Shown here piece by piece: positions 59,379-64,000 of a stretch of DNA of 64,000 nt (positions within the stretch are counted from its first letter, which is position 1; each line of letters opens with the position of its first letter). The notes beneath the pieces are model-generated. The model saw only the letters and a list, made by a program, of their open reading frames with translations, was not told the DNA's origin and ran no database searches. Both the position numbers and the translations under genes were made by a program. Source of the DNA: an uncultured Slackia sp. (GTDB lineage: Bacteria > Actinomycetota > Coriobacteriia > Coriobacteriales > Eggerthellaceae); contig NZ_CALUMA010000085.1 of assembly GCF_944321625.1 (NCBI RefSeq), positions 1 to 64,000 on the forward strand. Reading direction: 5' to 3'.

Positions 59379-60302
59379 TCAGAGGTCCTTGGCCAGCTGT
59401 TCGAGACGGCGAACGCGATGGTATACGGCGCTCTTGGACAGGGGCGGATTGGCACGCTCCCCCAACTCTTTCAGACTCGCATTGGGGTACTGCAGGCGCA
59501 GGCGCACAAATTCCTGCAGCCCGGGAGCCAGATCGGCCACCTTGCCGCTTTCCGCAAGCTTGCGGATGCTCACAATCTGCTCGACAGCGGCCTCGGAACT
59601 CTTCGCTTGATTCGCGACCTCGGCGTTGACCTTGCGATTCACGTTGTTGCGCACGCTTTTGCGCACCCGCTCGTTCTCCATGCGCAGAGCGCTTTGGTGC
59701 GCACCCACAAAAGCGAGAAAATCCGAGATGGCGGTGCCGCTTTTCAGATACACGATAAACGAGCTGCGGCGCTGGAGAATGCGCGCCGTGATATCGCGCT
59801 CGGCAAGAAGGGCGACGATTCCGTTGGCCATCTCCTCGCTGGCCACCGTGATCTCGAAATGGAAGTCGCCTCTCGGATCGGCGATGAAGCCGCTTCCCAG
59901 GAATGCACCGCGCAGATACGCCGCAGCGCAGCAAGTCTTCTCGACGAGCTTCTCGTCGATTCCCATCTCCAGGCCGCCGTCGGCCAGCACGCCCAAATCG
60001 CGCAGCGCAGCCTCAAGCTTCGGTTGAGACGGAACCGTAATCAGGAAGTTCGGAGTCTTGTGCAGCACGCTGCGGCGGACCGTAAGCTCGGTGCGAAGCG
60101 CATAAATCTGATGGAGCGAGCGAATGACCAGGCGCGCAACCGAACTGATCTCAGTGGCGATTTCCAATCGATAGCGACCGGGGCCAGAAAAGAACAACGT
60201 GCCCTCGATGCGCACGAGCGCAGCAAGGGTGGCCTTGTCGCAATGACTGCAACCGGGCATTACGCGCGTAAGTTCGTCTTTAACTTCCGAAGTAAACGAC
60301 AT
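59379..60302 (-). CDS. whiA: DNA-binding protein WhiA
   Basis: 307 residues. WhiA joins a degenerate LAGLIDADG homing-endonuclease fold (about 90-200, RGAFLGSGFIADPRGDFHFEI) with a C-terminal helix-turn-helix (about 235-300, LKELGERANPPLSKSAVYHR). In actinomycetes it controls sporulation septation; in Firmicutes it affects division and chromosome segregation. It starts MSFTSEVKDELTRVMP, typical. The order rapZ-yvcK-whiA, with uvrC upstream, is conserved in Gram-positives. Confidence 0.95.
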   Translation of the reverse strand: MSFTSEVKDELTRVMPGCSHCDKATLAALVRIEGTLFFSGPGRYRLEIATEISSVARLVIRSLHQIYALRTELTVRRSVLHKTPNFLITVPSQPKLEAALRDLGVLADGGLEMGIDEKLVEKTCCAAAYLRGAFLGSGFIADPRGDFHFEITVASEEMANGIVALLAERDITARILQRRSSFIVYLKSGTAISDFLAFVGAHQSALRMENERVRKSVRNNVNRKVNAEVANQAKSSEAAVEQIVSIRKLAESGKVADLAPGLQEFVRLRLQYPNASLKELGERANPPLSKSAVYHRVRRLEQLAKDL

Positions 60303-60361
60303 GGTCTCTGATTTCTAGCTTTCTCACGAATAGGTATGCCAAACAGTCAATCGACCGCGAA

Positions 60362-61510
60362 TCAACGAATACCGCGGGCGCGCGACAGCCTGATGACGGA
60401 ACGGAACGCGTCGCGCAGGGCCTCGGGGTTGTGCCAGGTGGGACGCAGCGAATCGACGACGTTGCGCACCAGTACGACCGTACCGCGGTCCTGAATGGTA
60501 CAGGCCGAGGCGTAATCGATACGCACGGGACGAATCACGGGGCCCGACGCCGTCTCGTCTTTATGCATGCGGAATCGCTCGACCGAATCTTTCAGCGAGG
60601 GCGCATCGACCCGCGAACCTGAAACGGAAGGCCTCAGCGCGTCGGGGCTGTGAACAAGCATGTAATCAATCAGCCCCGCCATGCCGTGACGTTCGAGGGA
60701 CTCGTAATGCTCGAGTGCAGAAAGCCCCCAGGTCTCCCCCTGCATGTCGGCGAGAGAACACACGAAAAGCGTCACACCGCGCGATGCCCGAATGGCGTCG
60801 ATAACGCCGGGCACAAGCAGATTGGGAATGATAGACGTAAACAGCGAACCGGGACCGAGCACAATCAGATCAGCCTCGCGAATCGCGTCCAACGCAGGCG
60901 CGTACGCCCGAATAGGCTCATCGGATTCCAGCCACACCCGACGCAGCGCGGTCTGCGATTTACATGCCGCAGCCTGGCCGCTAATGCGCATGCCGTCATA
61001 TGTCTCGGCACAAAGCCGCACATGCTCGAGCGTCGAAGGAAACACATGCCCGCGCGCATCCAAAAGCCTGCCGCAAATAGCGATAGCCTCCGGAAGCGAG
61101 CCCGTGGCATCTTCCAGCGCCGAAAGCATGAGGTTGCCCAACGTATGATTGCGTGCGAACGAGAAGCGACACTTGAACGCACGGGTCAGCGGATCCTCAT
61201 CGTCAGCGGCCATCGCAGCGAGGCATTTGCGGATATCGCCCGGCGGAAGCACGCCCGCCTCTTCGCGCAGGATTCCCGTCGACCCGCCGTCATCAGCCAT
61301 GGCGACGACGGCCGATACGTCGGCCTCAAGCGTAAGAAGCGTGCGGATGGAAACCGGCGCGCCGGTGCCGCCACCAATCACCACGGCCTTGACGGGAGCC
61401 GCCGTATCATGCAGGGCCGTCTCCCCCACCTTCTCGCGCAACCGTGCGAACGCGGCCGTTGCCGCAGGGTCGTATTTGAAGGGGCGGCTCATATCGGTGG
61501 AGCCGTCCAT
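60362..61510 (-). CDS. yvcK: YvcK/GlmR-type gluconeogenesis factor (CofD-like)
   Basis: 382 residues. CofD-like fold protein; in Bacillus YvcK (GlmR) binds UDP-GlcNAc and helps direct carbon to cell wall precursors on gluconeogenic carbon sources. Seen are KAVVIGGGTGAPVSIRTL, MADDGGSTGILREE, PPGDIRKCLAAMA, FARNHTLGNLMLSAL and LGPGSLFTSIIPNLLVPG. Its ATG shares one base with the rapZ stop (TAATG); GGAGG precedes it. whiA follows 59 bp later. PPDK in this genome suggests gluconeogenic flux matters. Confidence 0.94.
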   Translation of the reverse strand: MDGSTDMSRPFKYDPAATAAFARLREKVGETALHDTAAPVKAVVIGGGTGAPVSIRTLLTLEADVSAVVAMADDGGSTGILREEAGVLPPGDIRKCLAAMAADDEDPLTRAFKCRFSFARNHTLGNLMLSALEDATGSLPEAIAICGRLLDARGHVFPSTLEHVRLCAETYDGMRISGQAAACKSQTALRRVWLESDEPIRAYAPALDAIREADLIVLGPGSLFTSIIPNLLVPGVIDAIRASRGVTLFVCSLADMQGETWGLSALEHYESLERHGMAGLIDYMLVHSPDALRPSVSGSRVDAPSLKDSVERFRMHKDETASGPVIRPVRIDYASACTIQDRGTVVLVRNVVDSLRPTWHNPEALRDAFRSVIRLSRARGIR

Positions 61511-62463
61511 TACGCCTCCTTCTTTTCAGGCGCAGGAACAGGCTCAAGCGCCGATTTCACCGACTCGGCCAACGCCAGGTCGCGATGGGACACGCTCACG
61601 CGATAGCCCTTCGTCTTCAGATGGTCGCCCGTGGCCTCGGCGATGGCGACGCTTCGATGCTGGCCGCCCGTGCACCCCACGGCAATCGCCAGCTGCTGCT
61701 TGCCTTCCTTGACATAGCCCGGCATGACCACATCCAAAAGGCCCTTCCACTTGTCCAGGAATTCAACCGTCTCGTCGCGGAACATCACGAAGTCGCGCAC
61801 AGGAGCATCAAGTCCGGTCAGCGGGCGCAGCGCGGGATCGTAGTAGGGATTGGGCAGGAAACGCACGTCCATCACGATATCGGCGTCATCGGCGGCGCCG
61901 TGCTTGAAGCCGAACGAATACACCGTGACCGCCAAACCCTCGCGTTCGCTGTTCGACGAGAACAGCTCGCGGATGCGAGAGCGAAGCTGCATGGGCAGAA
62001 GTTCGGTCGTATTGATGACATCGTCGGCAGCGGAACGAAGCGAGAACAGCAGTGCGCGCTCGGCCTCGATGCCTTGGGCGATGGTCATACCCTCTTCGCA
62101 CATGGGGTGGCGACGACGGCTCGCCTTGTAGCGCGCCACCAGCTTGTCGTCGTCGGCGTCCAGAAAGAGGACGCGGTACTTCACGCCCTGCTTTCGAAGC
62201 TCGTCGAGCTCGCCCTCGAGGTCGGCGAAGAACGCCTTGTTGCGCGCGTCGCACACCACCGCAAGACGACGCGTCTTATCGGTGTCCGAGGCGGTTGCTA
62301 CCGCGAGAAGATTGGTTATAAGGCTTGCGGGAAGGTTGTCGATGCAGAAATACCCGAGGTCTTCGAACGCATGCATCGCCTCAGTGCGGCCGGCGCCGCT
62401 CATGCCGGTGATGATTACGAAGCTGTTGCGCTCATCGACGCAAGGGGTGTTCGTCTCGCTCAT
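61510..62463 (-). CDS. rapZ: RNase adapter / nucleotide-binding protein RapZ
   Basis: About 317 residues. RapZ-family P-loop protein; in enterobacteria it controls glmS through small RNAs, while the actinobacterial role is less clear. The P-loop is GMSGAGRT (20-27): arginine in place of the usual lysine, which is common in actinobacterial members. AFEDLGYFCIDNLPASL and VGCTGGQHRSVAIAE with the C-terminal FLPNPYYDPALRPLTG are diagnostic. ATG 62466 or 62463 both possible; AAAGG fits the second. It overlaps yvcK by one base. Confidence 0.94.
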   Translation of the reverse strand: MSETNTPCVDERNSFVIITGMSGAGRTEAMHAFEDLGYFCIDNLPASLITNLLAVATASDTDKTRRLAVVCDARNKAFFADLEGELDELRKQGVKYRVLFLDADDDKLVARYKASRRRHPMCEEGMTIAQGIEAERALLFSLRSAADDVINTTELLPMQLRSRIRELFSSNSEREGLAVTVYSFGFKHGAADDADIVMDVRFLPNPYYDPALRPLTGLDAPVRDFVMFRDETVEFLDKWKGLLDVVMPGYVKEGKQQLAIAVGCTGGQHRSVAIAEATGDHLKTKGYRVSVSHRDLALAESVKSALEPVPAPEKKEA

Positions 62464-62547
62464 CATGAAACCTTTCTCTTTCTACAGCCCGGGTACAAGG
62501 GCAAAGCGTGCATGCGATCATATTGGTTGAATGACGCGGAATCGTTG

Positions 62548-64000
62548 CTAGTCGTCGGAATCCGGATCCGGATCGGCGGTCTTCGCATCAAGGGGTTTTG
62601 AGACCTGATCATTATACTGCGACAATACCGCGAACACCTCTTCGGCGACCTCGTCCGGTACGGCGCGCGCGGCCTTGATTTCGTCGAGCGTGGCCTCGCG
62701 CAGCTTGCGGAACCCGCCCATCGCCTTGAGCAGCGCCTTCTTTCGCACAGGGCCGAGACCCACCACATCATCCAGAATCGACTTGGTCATGCCCTTGCCG
62801 CGAAGCTCGCGATGGAACGTGATGGCAAAACGATGACTCTCGTCACGCACATGCTTGACCAGGTACAACGAAGCAGAACCGCTGGGAAGCACCACGGGGC
62901 CCGTCTCCTGCCACGGCACGAACAGCTCCTCGTCGCGCTTAGCGAGGCCTGCCATGGGGATGTCGGTGATGCCCATGGAGGCGAGCTGCTCCATCGCGGC
63001 CGACAGCTGCGGCTTGCCGCCGTCGAGGATCAAGAGGTCGGGCTTCTTTCCGAACCGTTCATCGGCCATGCGTTCGGGCGCATAGCGGCGTCCTAGCACC
63101 TCCTGCATGCTCAAGAAATCGTTCGCCTCGTCGAGGGGCGTCTTGATCTTGAAGCGGCGGTACTGGTTCTTATCGGGGCGGCCTCCCGTGAACACCACCA
63201 TGGAAGCAACGGTGTACGACCCGTGAATGGTGGAGATGTCGAAGCATTCGATGCGCATAGGCGGGGCGTCGAGCGCGAGCGCGCTTTCCAGCTGCAGAAG
63301 CGCGTCGTTGATGCGCTTGTCCTCGTAGTTGGTGCGCACCTTGTAGCGGTTGAGCGTATGCCCCGCATTCTTGCGCGCCATGGCCAAAAGCTCCGCCTTC
63401 TCACCGCGCTGAGGCACCGTGAAGCGCACCTTGGCGCCGTGCGGGCTTGCCAGCTTACGCGCGAGCCACTCCTCCATGGCCGGCGCGTCCTCGAGCTCGG
63501 TCTCCACGATGACCTCGTGCGGAATCGATTCGGTAGCATCATAGTAACGCAGCAGGAAGTTATGCAGCAGGTCCTCGTCGGGCACATCGCGGCCGCGGTC
63601 CAGCACGAACTCGTTGCCATTGATGATGCGCCCCTCGCGGATCATGAACACGTGCACGCCGGCGATGGTTTCCTCGCGCTCGATACCAATGACGTCGGCA
63701 TCGAGGTTGCGAGACGATACGGCGTGCTGGCGGTCGGAAAGCGCATTGATGGTGTCGATGCGTTGCTTCACGCGTCCCGCCCGCTCGAAGTCAAGGTCGG
63801 CGGCGGCGGTGCGCATCTCCTCCTCCAGCTCTTCAATGAACTCACGACGGTTGCCGGCAAGAAAACGCTCGATGCGCTGCACGTTCTTGCCGTATTCTTC
63901 GGGCGTTATCCAGCCGCAGCAGGCACCGGGCCCCAAGCCCACATGAGCGTCGAAGCACGGACGGGTACCCTCCTCAGACAAAAAGGCATCGAGCGACCCG
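62548..64000 (-). CDS. uvrC: Excinuclease ABC subunit C, 3' part (cut by window edge)
   Basis: UvrC makes both incisions in nucleotide-excision repair. The frame runs off the right edge; about 484 codons are visible, lacking the N-terminal GIY-YIG nuclease. Seen are the zinc/cysteine-like end RPCFDAHVGLGPGACCGW, the UvrB-binding UVR motif (EEEMRTAAADLDFERAGRVK), the RNase H-like second nuclease (IECFDISTIHGSYTVASMVV, LLILDGGKPQLSAAM, FAITFHRELRGKGM), and the helix-hairpin-helix end (LDDVVGLGPVRKKALLKAMG). It ends in an acidic tail. It leads the uvrC-rapZ-yvcK-whiA series. Confidence 0.97.
   Translation of the reverse strand, partial: GSLDAFLSEEGTRPCFDAHVGLGPGACCGWITPEEYGKNVQRIERFLAGNRREFIEELEEEMRTAAADLDFERAGRVKQRIDTINALSDRQHAVSSRNLDADVIGIEREETIAGVHVFMIREGRIINGNEFVLDRGRDVPDEDLLHNFLLRYYDATESIPHEVIVETELEDAPAMEEWLARKLASPHGAKVRFTVPQRGEKAELLAMARKNAGHTLNRYKVRTNYEDKRINDALLQLESALALDAPPMRIECFDISTIHGSYTVASMVVFTGGRPDKNQYRRFKIKTPLDEANDFLSMQEVLGRRYAPERMADERFGKKPDLLILDGGKPQLSAAMEQLASMGITDIPMAGLAKRDEELFVPWQETGPVVLPSGSASLYLVKHVRDESHRFAITFHRELRGKGMTKSILDDVVGLGPVRKKALLKAMGGFRKLREATLDEIKAARAVPDEVAEEVFAVLSQYNDQVSKPLDAKTADPDPDSDD

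Noticed and set aside
62380-62410. RapZ P-loop with Arg in place of Lys as a sign of lost function
   Set aside because: GAGR(S/T) is a common form in actinobacterial RapZ proteins.

Overview
The window reads as a chromosomal segment of a high-GC (around 60%) actinomycete of class Coriobacteriia, most likely an Eggerthellaceae relative (Slackia/Eggerthella-like). This is inferred from gene order, the Firmicutes-type SOS boxes, the Tat-exported flavoprotein reductase typical of that group, and a SpoVS gene in a cluster shared with Firmicutes. I could not run a taxonomic search. No rRNA, tRNA, CRISPR array, complete insertion sequence or prophage was seen. Most genes lie on the minus strand.

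Left part (1-8.8 kb): the 5' part of carA, branched-chain amino-acid exporter genes azlC-azlD (azlC has an in-frame stop near its apparent start), a 54-codon NhaC-like remnant, a CPA2-type cation:proton antiporter, an AEC-family transporter, and two tandem rhomboid-family proteins.

Core block (8.8-28 kb): ppsR-ppdK (pyruvate,phosphate dikinase and its regulator), glyQ-glyS, lepB, the rpsP-khpA-rimM-trmD ribosome-maturation operon, rpsO-pnp, ileS-lspA-rluD, degV, dut and nrdR. Many of these genes overlap or nearly touch, and several sets end in clear intrinsic terminators.

DNA repair, RNA and cell-division block (28-48.5 kb): lexA faces a small, previously unrecognised membrane-anchored protein gene across an intergenic region with three LexA boxes. 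Then come hflX, miaA-miaB, spoVS, a MutL-like GHKL ATPase, rny, recX, recA (also with a LexA box), a pgsA-cinA fusion, rimO, a YajQ-family gene, a rodZ-like gene, ftsK and RNase J.

Accessory region (48.5-59 kb): a double-MarR regulator, a membrane protein, a Tat-exported flavoprotein reductase, a flavinylatable FMN-binding lipoprotein and a TetR regulator. They are followed by a polytopic membrane protein, a 305-bp element with symmetric paired inverted repeats, an ABC exporter and an NSS-family transporter. Two copies of a dispersed intergenic repeat (46.3 and 57.5 kb) lie in or near this region.

Right edge (59.4-64 kb): whiA, the gluconeogenesis-factor (YvcK/GlmR) gene, rapZ and most of uvrC, in the order conserved across Gram-positive bacteria.
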